A stretch of DNA of 64,000 nucleotides from Capniomyces stellatus (Eukaryota; Kickxellomycota; Harpellomycetes; Harpellales; Legeriomycetaceae): positions 166,078 to 230,077 of the forward strand of contig LUVW01000028.1 of assembly GCA_001661515.1 (NCBI GenBank). The letters run 5' to 3'. Position numbers and translations under genes: made by a program. This document shows, piece by piece, positions 43,419 through 53,996 of the stretch (position 1 is the first letter of the stretch; each line of letters starts with the position of its first letter). The notes beneath the pieces are model-generated. The model had not been told where the DNA came from and searched no databases. It saw only the letters and a program-made list of their open reading frames with translations.

Positions 43419-43904
43419 CTTTTTTTTTTTTTTTTAATCTTTATGTAGTTTATATTTTTTTTTGATGACTAGGTTGGAATTTGTTTGATTATTAGTTTGG
43501 AATTAGGAATTCGATTTCATAAATAGCAATTAGAAAAATAATCAATTAGATAAATATATAAAAGAAATGATGAATTAGTAAAAGTAAAAAAAAAAAAAAA
43601 AAAAGGAAAAAAAAAAAACCAATAAAACGTGTTTAAAATCAACAAAACTACCAACTTTATTATCATTATTCAAAGTGAAGTTATATCGAGTTTGTTTGTT
43701 TATTGTTTACTTTGTATTTTATAGAAGAAGAAAAAAATCAAAGTGAAAGGATCACTGACTTTGATAATATAAATATAGAGTAGGAACCTTGAAGTTGGCA
43801 AAGTAAAACAAAAATTAAATAAGTATAAACAATCAGGTTGAATTTAGGGAACAAGAAGGTAAAAAAAAAAAAAAGAAGTAAAAGGTGAAAGATAAAAAAG
43901 TAAA
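43419..43904. other. A-rich intergenic upstream of the nucleoporin gene
   Basis: About 485 bp dominated by A-rich runs (for example 43589-43619). It probably contains the promoter and leader of the downstream gene. No coding potential is seen. Confidence 0.5.
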
Positions 43905-46900
43905 ATGGTTGAGAATACTGAGGAATTAAGGGAAGGGGTTGAAATCCTTATGCGGATTCCATACAGCATACCAAGATCGATTGAGGAAATGGACAAGCAA
44001 GGGGGGACGAATGGAGGAGTAACGGGAAATGAAAAACAGGTGGAAAATCAAGAGAGGAGCGAGTATCGACAAGGGTACTTGGATCCATACCGAAACAAAA
44101 TGGTGATTGAAGGCGAGTATAGTCAAAAGCGGCAAATAAAAATATACGATAGCGAGTATATAAGCGAATGGATAGAAACAAAAAATGTTTTTGAGGCTGG
44201 TAATGAGATGGACTTGGATTTGAAGAGGAATACAGATTTGGATGTGGATATGGACATGGATATGGAAATCGGGGCTGCTGGGGTATGGGCGCCAAGAGAC
44301 AAAACCGAGAGTAAGAGTGTGTATTGGAGCAAGAAGAAATGTGAAAAAGTGGTTGAATTGAGGTTGTTTGAGTTGGGTAGATTGAGCAAGAAAAGCGCAG
44401 TAAGTGGGGAGGGCGAGGAAGAGAATGTAGAAGATGGTGGTGTTGGTGAGGAGAGATTAAACAGGATTGTTAGCATAGAGTTTGATGAAGAATTGGCGGG
44501 AAATATAAGTATAGTCAACTGGGATGGCAAGGAAGGGAGTGGGGGGAAGGGAGTGGTGATTTGGGCAGTAACAAGGACGGGGACAGTGTACAGATTCAAG
44601 TATGAAAATGTAAAGAGTATTTTTGAAATCAGCAGCAACAGCGTTAACAGTAGCTATTACATGAACGAGATAGTAACCAGATACAAAATCAAGGGGAAAA
44701 TTGGAGGCAATGATGGGTGGTTTGGGTTTACAAAGGGCAAAAGCGGAAGTAATGATAAAGGAGGTGAAGAGGGTGGAGAGGAGGAGGAAGAGGAGGAAGT
44801 GGTATTGGGAATAGATGAGGATAGCTGTTTGATAAAGGAGGAAAGAATAAAAGGCAGAGTAATACACTGTTATGGGTTTGAGAGCAAAAAAAGGAATGGG
44901 TATTTAAGCAACAAGGCGGCGGGCGGTGCAGCGGTTAAAGAGCTGAGGGTGGATTTACTGGATGTTGGGAAGGTTGGTGGGGGTAGAAAGAGGGAGTTTA
45001 GTGGGCTTGGACTTGGGGCAGGAATTGAGTATGGAAACAGCGTGATTGAGCGGGCAAAGAAGAAAAGGTTGGGGATTATAACAATGATGTTTAGTCCACA
45101 AAAAGAAAAGGAAAAGGAAAAGAAAAAGAAAAGTGAGGTAGAGTCGGAGGTGGAAAATGAAGATTATGACGCAATGGTGGAAAGAATGGGGGTGAGAGAT
45201 TCTGTGGAAAGGATAATGGTGGCAAAAGTAGATATGGGGAACAGGAAAAAGCAAGAGTTGGTGTTTGTGATTAGCAAGAGCGGGTGCCTGATAATGTATG
45301 GGATAAAAGACAACGTGTTCAAGAGGCTGGACTGGATGAGACTAAGAAAAGAGCAAAGCAGCAAGGAAGGCAGCGTTGATTGCGATACCGAAGATGGGGA
45401 TGAAAGAAAGGCGGAAAGGCCGTTGATGGTCCAGGCAGAGGGCTTGGGGAACGGACTGGTGGTTTACATTCCTGGTAGCAGCACGGATAGAAGTACAAGT
45501 ACGGGGAAAGGAGAAGTTGGTGGATTTGTCGGGATAGTAAAGTATGGGTGGGAGATGGAAGAAGGGGGTATTTGTTGGAGGTTTAGTAGGGAAATTGCGA
45601 AAAAGACGGTTGAGGAGATCGAGTACAACTGCAATGTGGGGTTAGTGGACAGAGGGGTGTACAATTACATGTACATGTACAGGTACAGGTGTGTAGATTT
45701 GGGGGTAAAGAGGTGCAGCGAAAAGAACATGGTGGTGATGCGGTGGGAAAGCAGCAGCAAGGAGGCAGAGGATGTGGTGGTTTATGGGTACTTTACCAAG
45801 GAGTTGGGGTGGTATAGGGACGGGGACTACGGGGACAGATTTATGGCGGAGGTTTCGAGCGGGGCGTACCTGGACGCAATGGGGATAGAGGCTGAGCTGA
45901 AGGATATTGAGGAGATGATTGGCGGGGGTTTGTTGGAGGACGAACAGGAGGCGTTTGAGAGCAGGGTTAGGGACAAGCTGGAGAGAACGGTGCTGGGCTA
46001 CCTGACAAACGAGGTAGTGTTTGACCGGCGGGTGCTGGGGTACTCTGTAGCAAAGTACAACAGCAGTGGAGGCGGGGGAAGAGTGGATATGGAAAACAAG
46101 GATATAAGAGACGCAATAGTGGAGATGGTAGAGAGGAAAGCAGCTGGAGGAGGGTTGGGCGAAGAGTATGGCGAGTACATGAAGCTGGTGTGGCTGGTGG
46201 AGAAGGTGAGCAGCAAGTACAGCAACGAAACGAGGCAGTATGGCGTGTTTGTTGATGGGAGCAGCGGGATGGTGGGCACGGTAGGCAAGAACGGGGTTCT
46301 GAGGGTGCTGGTGGAGACAAATGAGGCCGAGTACATGAACAGTGCAGAAACGCCAACGATGGTTGGGGTGGTGAGTAGCAATAGCGGGTTTGCTAGAATG
46401 GGGTATTTGGGGATGCAGACCGGGAACCGGATTGGGTTTATGCGGGTGAAGAGGGAGATGGATGAGGTTGTTTGCGAGGTGGTGAGGCTTGGGCTGTTTG
46501 CCCGGATGGCTGGGGAGTTTGAGGGGAGGTTCCGGGGCGGGGTTTACCAGGAAGTCAAGAGCCAGCTGGACCAGATCTACAGCAACGTTTTTGGGCCAAG
46601 TAGTGAGTGGGAGCTGGGTGGGTGCAGCGAATTGGAGCTGGTGGATGTGGTTAGGGAGATGGTTTCTGTGGTGAAGATGAGCAAGAGCAGGAGCAAGGAC
46701 TGGTGTTTGGGATTAGGATTGGGATTAGGGATGGAAGAAAAGGGGGTGGTGTATGACGAAGAGCTGGTGGCGGGGAGGATGAAGGCGATGGTGTACACGC
46801 ACGTACACGTGGTTACAAAGCTGCTGGTGTTTGCAACAGTGTACAACCAAGTGAACAAGACGTTTTTCAGGCGGAATAAGCTGGCAATGGCGGTGTTGGG

Positions 46901-48761
46901 GGAGTTGGTGGAGGTGTACCGGATGGGATTGTTTATGAGGATGTTTGTTGGGGTGAACAGCAAGAAAATGAGTGTGGTTGGGGATGGGTTTGCGGGGTTG
47001 GGGGACAATGTGGGGTTTGTTTACAAGAAGCTGGCGAATGTAGGCAGTAGTGAAAGTGGCAAGTATAGGGTTGGGGAGTCGATTGGAAATTTTGTTTTGA
47101 TGGCGAAGAACGTTGGTGGGAGCAGGGTTGGGGCAAAGATGGTGTTGGGAAGTTTGCCTCAGGTATCGGCTAGTCTGTACATGGGAGCAAAACTAAGGCT
47201 GGAAGTTGGGAGCGCTGATGGAGGTGGGGGGAGGGGTGGGGAAGTTGCGGGGATTGTAGAGATGTTTTCGGGAGCTGGTGGGGGGATTGTGGGGGGGGAT
47301 AAGGAGGTGTTGAAGATGGTTTTGGATTGCGAGGGAGTGGATAGTATGAATGAGTACTACTACCACGTGTACGAGATGTTTTCAGCAGCGTCTGCAGGGA
47401 AAGGAGGCGAAAGAAAGTATATAGACCAAATGATGTATTATCTGCGGCTGATTACAGAGGGTAATGAGGAGGATGGGGGGTTGGTGGTGAAGAGCTGTGA
47501 GAAGATGTTTGAGCTTTGTGTTGAAAGAATGGAGCTAGACAATGTGAGGTACTACTTGGTGAGGATGTTTGACCAAGTGGACGGGGAGACACGAAAGAGG
47601 AGTGTGGAAAAGTACGTGGATTTGTGTTTGTTGAGTAAAGAAGGAACGAAATACCTGGTGGAAACAGCAAGCAACCAACAAGTTGAATTTGCAATATCAA
47701 CGAGTTTGGACAATAAACAAACCAAAGAATCGATAACCGCACTGTACAAATTCCACGTCAAGAGAAACAATAACAGTACAGCAGCAACAATACTTGCAAA
47801 GTTCTGCAAGACCCTGTTCAACGCCCATAAAACAACAGTGTTCCAATCTGCAAAACTCGAACTTGACGGTCTTTTTGACCTGAAACACTTGCTAACCGTA
47901 TTGCAACAACTTTATAGAACCATTTCGCCACATGACCCATTACCACCCAACTTGTGTAACGGTCTTTTCCACATCGTTTCTTGCCTCATCAAACTCATCC
48001 AAATCACTAACCATCCCTCTCTCACCCTAAAACAGAATCTTGACCTTCCAAACCTTGAACATAATCTTCACAACGACCAAGCTGACATTACAGCTTTATT
48101 TGCCGGGTTGGATCTGTTTGATTACGCATTTGACTTTGTTTTAACTATAAATAATTCAACTCCTTGCCCAATCAACAACTGTCACAGGTGCTCATCATCC
48201 TGCTCTACTTGCATCCATATCACCAACTTGATCAATCTGGTCATCGATAACTTGACTAACAAACTCTTCAACTCTACTCCTGCCGACTATAATAATCTAG
48301 TCAAACTCCTCTTAAACTCCCTTAATCTTCTTGAACCAACATCTCCAAACTCTTTTACTCTACTCGCAATCAAATCCATTCTAAATCACTCGCCTCCTGC
48401 CAATAGCCCTGCCACCTCCAACAAATCCCACCTAATCAACCAACTAATCTCCCAAATCTCCCTATCAAGTCCACTTGCCATCTACAACCTGGCCAACTTG
48501 CTCCTCTCCCACAACCAACTCTCACTCGCTTCAAACGTCTTGATTTCTTACATCAACAACATTTCAACCACTCTACAAACCTCAACAACCACTAGCAAAT
48601 CTAACAATACCGTCTATTTACCCTACAACCTCCTCAATAATCTCCTCAACAATCTCACCAACACTACAGACTCGTCTAATTCTGACTATACCCAACTTAC
48701 TACAGCTTTACAACGTTACAAGCTTTTTGTTAAACGTGAATCAATTGATCTTTCTCAATAA
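43905..48761 (+). CDS. Nup120/NUP160-like nucleoporin, intronless
   Basis: A single frame of 1,618 aa beginning at ATG. The likely role is a scaffold subunit of the Y-shaped (Nup107-160/Nup84) complex of the nuclear pore. The N-terminal half has beta-propeller-like segments such as VVIWAVTRTGTVYRFKY. The C-terminal half is predicted all-helical. The stretch from YYHVYEMFSAA through MMYYLRLITEG, VKSCEKMFELCVERMELD and YYLVRMFDQVDGETRKRSV to ALYKFHVKRNNNSTAATIL follows the order of the NUP160 domain with its LYAFHIYRHNYRKA block. Acidic and Gly-rich insertions (for example near residues 165-185 and 285-310) explain the length above the 1,000-1,440 aa of relatives. Base use changes sharply near nt 47,640, from G-rich to C-rich codons, without loss of frame. 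NUP133 was considered; the helical block fits NUP160 better. The call is by motif order only. Confidence 0.6.
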   Translation: MVENTEELREGVEILMRIPYSIPRSIEEMDKQGGTNGGVTGNEKQVENQERSEYRQGYLDPYRNKMVIEGEYSQKRQIKIYDSEYISEWIETKNVFEAGNEMDLDLKRNTDLDVDMDMDMEIGAAGVWAPRDKTESKSVYWSKKKCEKVVELRLFELGRLSKKSAVSGEGEEENVEDGGVGEERLNRIVSIEFDEELAGNISIVNWDGKEGSGGKGVVIWAVTRTGTVYRFKYENVKSIFEISSNSVNSSYYMNEIVTRYKIKGKIGGNDGWFGFTKGKSGSNDKGGEEGGEEEEEEEVVLGIDEDSCLIKEERIKGRVIHCYGFESKKRNGYLSNKAAGGAAVKELRVDLLDVGKVGGGRKREFSGLGLGAGIEYGNSVIERAKKKRLGIITMMFSPQKEKEKEKKKKSEVESEVENEDYDAMVERMGVRDSVERIMVAKVDMGNRKKQELVFVISKSGCLIMYGIKDNVFKRLDWMRLRKEQSSKEGSVDCDTEDGDERKAERPLMVQAEGLGNGLVVYIPGSSTDRSTSTGKGEVGGFVGIVKYGWEMEEGGICWRFSREIAKKTVEEIEYNCNVGLVDRGVYNYMYMYRYRCVDLGVKRCSEKNMVVMRWESSSKEAEDVVVYGYFTKELGWYRDGDYGDRFMAEVSSGAYLDAMGIEAELKDIEEMIGGGLLEDEQEAFESRVRDKLERTVLGYLTNEVVFDRRVLGYSVAKYNSSGGGGRVDMENKDIRDAIVEMVERKAAGGGLGEEYGEYMKLVWLVEKVSSKYSNETRQYGVFVDGSSGMVGTVGKNGVLRVLVETNEAEYMNSAETPTMVGVVSSNSGFARMGYLGMQTGNRIGFMRVKREMDEVVCEVVRLGLFARMAGEFEGRFRGGVYQEVKSQLDQIYSNVFGPSSEWELGGCSELELVDVVREMVSVVKMSKSRSKDWCLGLGLGLGMEEKGVVYDEELVAGRMKAMVYTHVHVVTKLLVFATVYNQVNKTFFRRNKLAMAVLGELVEVYRMGLFMRMFVGVNSKKMSVVGDGFAGLGDNVGFVYKKLANVGSSESGKYRVGESIGNFVLMAKNVGGSRVGAKMVLGSLPQVSASLYMGAKLRLEVGSADGGGGRGGEVAGIVEMFSGAGGGIVGGDKEVLKMVLDCEGVDSMNEYYYHVYEMFSAASAGKGGERKYIDQMMYYLRLITEGNEEDGGLVVKSCEKMFELCVERMELDNVRYYLVRMFDQVDGETRKRSVEKYVDLCLLSKEGTKYLVETASNQQVEFAISTSLDNKQTKESITALYKFHVKRNNNSTAATILAKFCKTLFNAHKTTVFQSAKLELDGLFDLKHLLTVLQQLYRTISPHDPLPPNLCNGLFHIVSCLIKLIQITNHPSLTLKQNLDLPNLEHNLHNDQADITALFAGLDLFDYAFDFVLTINNSTPCPINNCHRCSSSCSTCIHITNLINLVIDNLTNKLFNSTPADYNNLVKLLLNSLNLLEPTSPNSFTLLAIKSILNHSPPANSPATSNKSHLINQLISQISLSSPLAIYNLANLLLSHNQLSLASNVLISYINNISTTLQTSTTTSKSNNTVYLPYNLLNNLLNNLTNTTDSSNSDYTQLTTALQRYKLFVKRESIDLSQ

Positions 48762-48913
48762 CTTTTTAATCCATATTATTTTATTTTTAATTTTATTTAA
48801 TTCATTTTAATTTGATTTAATTTAATTTAGCAACACTAATAATACCAGTAATACAAATAAAACTAATAATAAAGAATTAAACATATCCTTGCTATGAATG
48901 AATGGGGAAATGT
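48762..48913. other. short convergent 3' region
   Basis: About 150 bp of AT-rich DNA between two convergent stop codons. It includes a run of ATTTAATTT-like units (about 48785-48830) that may serve poly-adenylation of both genes. Confidence 0.4.
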
Positions 48914-50917
48914 TTATACTGAAATAATGTTCTTTTCCTTCAACATCTTCAAAAAGTCGCCATTTTCGTGAATACGCTGCAAGTTGTCTTTTCCACCAAT
49001 AGACGCACCATCGATAAAAATGTTTGGGAACGTTCTTTGGCCAGTCATTTTCAGCAACTCGTCACGGAACTCGCTAGTGTTGGGCTGGTTGTCGACCTCA
49101 AACACCTCATACTTGATCTTGTACTGCTCAACGTACCCATTGAGGATTTGTTTTGCACCCAAACAGTATGGACAATAGGTCTTGCTGAACATCACAATGC
49201 GGTTGTTTGTTATCAAATCGCGGATTTTCTTTTCGGGCTCAGACATCTTTGACAATGCCTGCTTTTGAGTCAGCAGATTAACTAGGTCGTTGTTTGTCAC
49301 CATTTTGTCCAGCTGTGCTCCACTCCCCACAACCTTACCCGAATCTACCAGGATTGGCAGCTGCTCAACACTAAACTTCTCCTTGACATATTCCATGATG
49401 TGTGGGTACTCAAACACCTTGTCTATCAGATGGACATCAAGCATAGATTCTGCTCCCGAGTGCTTAGCCACTACCTGCTTGATATCGTCCACTGTCTGAC
49501 TGTTTCTTGCTCCGCCAATCAAATGGAGTTTTTGCGGACTCAACATCTTGTCCACTGTACTCCTCGCCTCCATTTTGTACTTTGACACCATCATGTCGTT
49601 GACCAGTTTCAGGCCCTGGAGCTTCCTCAGCACATCTCCGCTCATATGTTGTTCCCTGAACTTGGGGTATCCTGCAGTCACCGCCCCATCAATCACAACC
49701 AATGAAACATCATCAATTCCTACCGTGTCAACTCCAAATTCTCTCTTAATACGCACTGCTGTGTCAATGTCCTTGATATGCACCACCTTGAACCCTGCCT
49801 CATAGTTGTCCTTGTAACTGTTCAACAACCCCAAATGGTCTTGGTGCTTTGAATCAAACGTCGCCAAATACGACAATGCCTTGTACTTGCCTGCCATCTC
49901 TTTTGCATTTTGCAATGCCTCTACATCCGCTTCTCCCAACCCTCCTTTTCCTTTTGGTGCTACCGGTTTAATCAGAATATCATCAATGTAATACTTTAAA
50001 ACATCTGAAATATTTCCAATAAAGTACCCCTTGTAAAACACCACTGGAAGATCGCCTCTCCCACTAATCTTGATTGCTGACTGCTTGATTCCGTTCGAGT
50101 CTGTGTGCTCATTAACATCAATTCTGTCATAAGTCAACCCGTGTCCTTCCTCAAGATCTGCCGCCAACTTCTCAAGCTTGCTGTCCAAACTGCTGCCGCC
50201 ATCAACTATCACCGCAATATCATTGCTCTTGATAAACGTGTCCAGTGAAACCGTCTTTGAATCATACATCTTTACTCTCTTTGCCCTAATTGCCCCCACC
50301 CTCACCAAACTGTCTTCCAAATCATTGATGTTCGCCAACGCCTTCAAACTCTCCAAATTCGCAAACAGTTTCGTCTTGATAAACACAAACACTTTCCCCT
50401 CTCCCGCTAAATGCCTCAAATCCTTGTTCTTCCCATTGAAATCCGCAACCGCCTTCACTGGGTCCACTGTTACGTACTTCATTCCCTGCGCTTTGTACGT
50501 GTCCAAGTACTGCTTCACCTCAACAACCTCTTTTGATTCTTCCTTTCCGAAAATCTATTCCCAATTTACATTATAACAACAATAATATCTCACTCTTTTA
50601 ATCCTTTTTCTTTTCTCTCTCCTTTTCCTTATTTCTCTCTACTTTAAACAATAGCAAAAACATCAAGCACCCTGGTATACACACACACCCTCCCTCCTTC
50701 CCCCCATATCACTTACCACAACGTCATTATCAAACAACTCAGCCTTGTAGTTGTGTATGTAAACGGCCTCCAACTGGTCTGCCTTGGTCTTAATAGCACG
50801 CATTGCTGTTTCTGGTCCGCCAAAGTACTCTTGCTTCACTTTGTTAAGCAGGTAGACCACCACCAAAAGCCCAATTACATACTTTACCACCTTACTAAAA
50901 AACCTCGCTTTTATCAT
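48914..50917 (-). CDS. membrane-anchored multi-thioredoxin-fold glutaredoxin, two exons
   Basis: The exons 50917-50717 and 50554-48914 join in frame to give 613 aa. The first residues hold a signal anchor (VVKYVIGLLVVVYLL) followed by basic KVKQ, so the bulk is expected in the secretory lumen or another membrane-facing compartment. The C-terminal 100 residues form a classical dithiol glutaredoxin: VMFSKTYCPYCLGAKQIL with the CPYC site, TFPNIFIDG with the cis-proline, and SIGGKDNLQ. Upstream are about four further thioredoxin-like units without cysteines at the active site. The one ending GRGDLPVVFYKGYFIGNISDV still mimics the glutaredoxin cis-proline and GG strand. Another has FSVEQLPILVDSGKVVGSG. 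Single-domain secretory glutaredoxins (yeast Grx6/Grx7) are known; this extended form is not one I recognise. A role in glutathione-dependent reduction or client binding is inference. Confidence 0.8.
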
Positions 50918-52507
50918 TCTTAACCTTTATTCGCTTATACCTTTAGCTTGTTTCCAATCCACTTTTTCTTTCTTTCTTTCTCTCCCTTAATGCGAATGCT
51001 AAACTATTTAAACTTCAAGAATAAAATTATGTATATACCACTGGTTTGAACAAGTAAAAAAAAAAAAATACTGCCAACAATGGTGGTTAAATAGTCTGTT
51101 TATTTGATGTTTTCTGCCGATATACTTTGCTTTAATGAATATGCCCTTTATGCCTGAAATGAAACTCTGTAAAGTATCCTCTTTTATTCACTTCGCCTCT
51201 TTTTACACAACTCCTTTGTCTACTCTACTTTGTTCTTTTTAGTACATTTCAACATACTCTTATTAATTACACGTACTGATTTTCATACGCAAAGTTATCT
51301 TTATTTTCGATTTACATTATTTACTTATTTTTTGCTTTTTTGTTCGCTAATTTAACCACGCTCAATGGCATTTAATTTGCTTAAATCCAAATGCTAAATT
51401 CCTTCCCGCCCTTTCCCATCCTTTTTTTTTTTTTTACAACTTCTTTTCCTGCTCAAAGCCGTATATCAAAGTAAACCTGTTTACTCGTACACTTTTAATT
51501 GGACAAACTCTTGCTTTCCATTTACATTAACCTTTATTATATTATTTTTTCCACTTTTAACTTTTGACATTTCTATCTCGGAATTGATAATCTTTGCTTG
51601 CAGAACTATCCAAACCACCCAAACCAACAACCATAATCATAAAGTCATCGAACAACAACAACAATAAAAAAAAACCCAGCATTCTCGCTACCAAACCGTT
51701 GCATCAACTACAAAAGTTTACAAACCCAAATTATTTTTCAAAACTTCCAGAATTCCAAGGCTCAGTTATTCATAAGCCTTTGGACTTTATAACTTCCAAT
51801 CCTTGCCTCAAAAGTTAAAGTAAAAGCAAGAAAGCGCTATTAAACAAAAAAATAAATTCACAAGCTCCAGGTTCATTTTTCACTTTCGTTGATTTTTTTT
51901 TTTTCAATCAACTAAAATGACTAGATATTATCCCTATGATGAAATAAAATACCAAGAGAAAAAAAAACAAAAGAAAAAGACTCCACTTTTACATAAACCG
52001 TATTAATAATTTCGGGTTTCTAATTGGGCTATACAACTTGTTTTGCATTAATGATGCCTGTTACTGAATTTATTATCTATTATCTTGATAAGCTCTCGGG
52101 AATCAAACCAAAGTCATCTAGGTTAATAACCAAAGCTAAAGTGGGGGGAAGAGGTTAGAAAACAAAGCAGGTGAAATAATAGTTAAAAAGGTAATTAGGG
52201 TGAAGTTTCGGATTTTAACACAAAAAAAAAACCACCAATAATTTACTTCAAAATCTCAAAGCTTGAAGTTTTCCTCAGCAATTTTGATTTACAAATTCAA
52301 GCTTTAAAACCAAACCTATTTAATGCGTCAAGTTCTTTTATCATATTGATTCTAGATTAAATATTATATTATACAAAATCAGTTGTTTGCTTTTCCTTAA
52401 TTGTTAAAGAACCTTGAAATTAAACTGTTGTTACTAGTTCGAAACCGCCAACAACAAAAAAAAAATTCACTGGAGCACCCCCCCCCCTTCTTTTTTAAAT
52501 AGCCACG
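50918..52507. other. 1.6 kb AT-rich intergenic region
   Basis: No gene is firmly supported. A frame of about 70 codons at 51604-51818 follows a good acceptor (TTTGCTTGCAG at 51600) and is Lys/Asn/Pro-rich with a protein-like end (NPNYFSKLPEFQGSV), but no upstream exon could be matched in phase. Two poly-T/poly-A tracts are present. The region contains the promoters of the divergent glutaredoxin and low-complexity protein genes. Confidence 0.4.
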
Positions 52508-53599
52508 ATGCGTGACAACGGAAAGAATCGAGAGCTAAATCCAGAACAGAAACCAGAAAATATAGGAGGTGATGCTGTTTTACCGAGTGTGGGTAGCAAA
52601 TCCAGCGCAAACAACTTTAAAAAAGAAAAGAGTTTTCAGGATGTAATAAATAGCACAATCAAATCGGCCAAGGTTTTAACGGGAAGCTTACTGAACCCAA
52701 CAGTAGGAAGCCTAAACGAACTGCACAGCGCTGCCTCCAGTGCAAAACAAAACAACGTTTCGGGAAATGTTGTGGGACAAGACTCCTCAACCTCTCAAAG
52801 TGGTGAAACCTCACAAAACTTGGACCAACTAATCCATAGTAAACCTAACAACAGAGCTACAAATGAAAACTTTGCGTCCAATTCATTCATGAATACATCC
52901 ATGGAATTCCGTGCCGCTTTCAACCAAAGAGACCAAGCACCAGGAATCGACACACATAAAACACAAAACGCAAATGCAAATGCAAACTTAAAGTCAGATC
53001 AGCTTTATAAAACAAGTCTAAATGGACGTGGTGCCAGTTACAGCAACTCTAGCCGAGTAGACGATAACGACGGCCTAAACAAAGCTACCAATGCTAGACC
53101 CGGAAATGCAACACTACAGTCTCGAATTAACTACTCTGATCATAACCAAGACAATGTCATTGTTGGTGACAAACGCAAAGTAGAGCAACTGGATGGATTT
53201 GGGGTGGATCTGCTTTTAAAAAACCCCAAAGGACTGCCCAACCAGCTACAAATGGACAGCCTGCAGGTTGGCCACGTTATCAAAGAATCGAGCATTAAAT
53301 CAAGAGACGTTCAGCACAAAACCAATGGACTGGTAAACAACGATAGCAACACCTGCCAAGATCCAATAGCTTTTCTCAGCGGAAATATCTACACCGACGA
53401 GCTATACGGTGACACAACCGTCAAAAGTATACCTATAAAACGTACGGTTTCGTCTGAGGACTCTTGGCTTGCACATGCAAACTCTGTGATTGAACAGGAA
53501 CTCGTTCTCACTGAGGCTTGGTCTCAAGCATGGACTGCGACTACAAAGACTACGAAAATTGAAATAGATGGCCTAAGCCAAATCAAATCCAGAATGTAA
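52508..53599 (+). CDS. low-complexity protein of unknown function (363 aa)
   Basis: A single ATG-started frame without recognised domains. It is rich in Asn, Ser and Gln and largely hydrophilic, with no membrane segment. Two segments look structured. One lies near residues 40-75 (SFQDVINSTIKSAKVLTG, then SLNELHSAASSA). The other is at the C-terminus, with PIAFLSGNIYTDELYGD and IEQELVLTEAWSQAWTATTK. The tryptophan-containing C-terminal helix between disordered regions recalls adaptor or peroxin-like docking motifs, but this is not sufficient for a call. An acceptor-like AAATAG lies just before the ATG, so an upstream non-coding exon is possible. There is no neighbour that suggests a function. 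Confidence 0.65.
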   Translation: MRDNGKNRELNPEQKPENIGGDAVLPSVGSKSSANNFKKEKSFQDVINSTIKSAKVLTGSLLNPTVGSLNELHSAASSAKQNNVSGNVVGQDSSTSQSGETSQNLDQLIHSKPNNRATNENFASNSFMNTSMEFRAAFNQRDQAPGIDTHKTQNANANANLKSDQLYKTSLNGRGASYSNSSRVDDNDGLNKATNARPGNATLQSRINYSDHNQDNVIVGDKRKVEQLDGFGVDLLLKNPKGLPNQLQMDSLQVGHVIKESSIKSRDVQHKTNGLVNNDSNTCQDPIAFLSGNIYTDELYGDTTVKSIPIKRTVSSEDSWLAHANSVIEQELVLTEAWSQAWTATTKTTKIEIDGLSQIKSRM

Positions 53600-53996
53600 A
53601 AACAAATATAAATATAATAAATAATAGTAACAGCAATACGTAAAAGTGAAACAAAATAGTTATACTAGATCCTATCACGTCAAATTACGGCCTTTAACGT
53701 ATGCTAGGTTTTACTTTCAAGTCGGTCAAGCAAAAACAACGCTAATTAACTTAACCTGGCTGTCCAGTACAGTACCACACAAGTCGCATTTTAATTATCG
53801 AAAGAAAAAAACGCATCAACACATTACCAATCACAAAGACCAAGGCTACTGCATTCTATCTAACATTTTGCCTATCCTCGATTCAACTTTATTCTTAGCG
53901 TTTCTTTTTAAATGTATAATGTTATATTTTAGTTATAAAAAAGACGGCTTTAACCATAAACTCGGTAAAATCAAGTAGAAAATTGGTATAAATCGG

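Noticed and set aside
51604..51818. Exon-like frame after a good acceptor
   Set aside because: No upstream donor or ATG could be found in a matching phase; the nearest candidate creates a stop at the junction.
53646..53978. 110-codon frame downstream of the low-complexity protein
   Set aside because: It opens with GTG, follows immediately after a stop codon, and looks like 3' UTR sequence read as protein.
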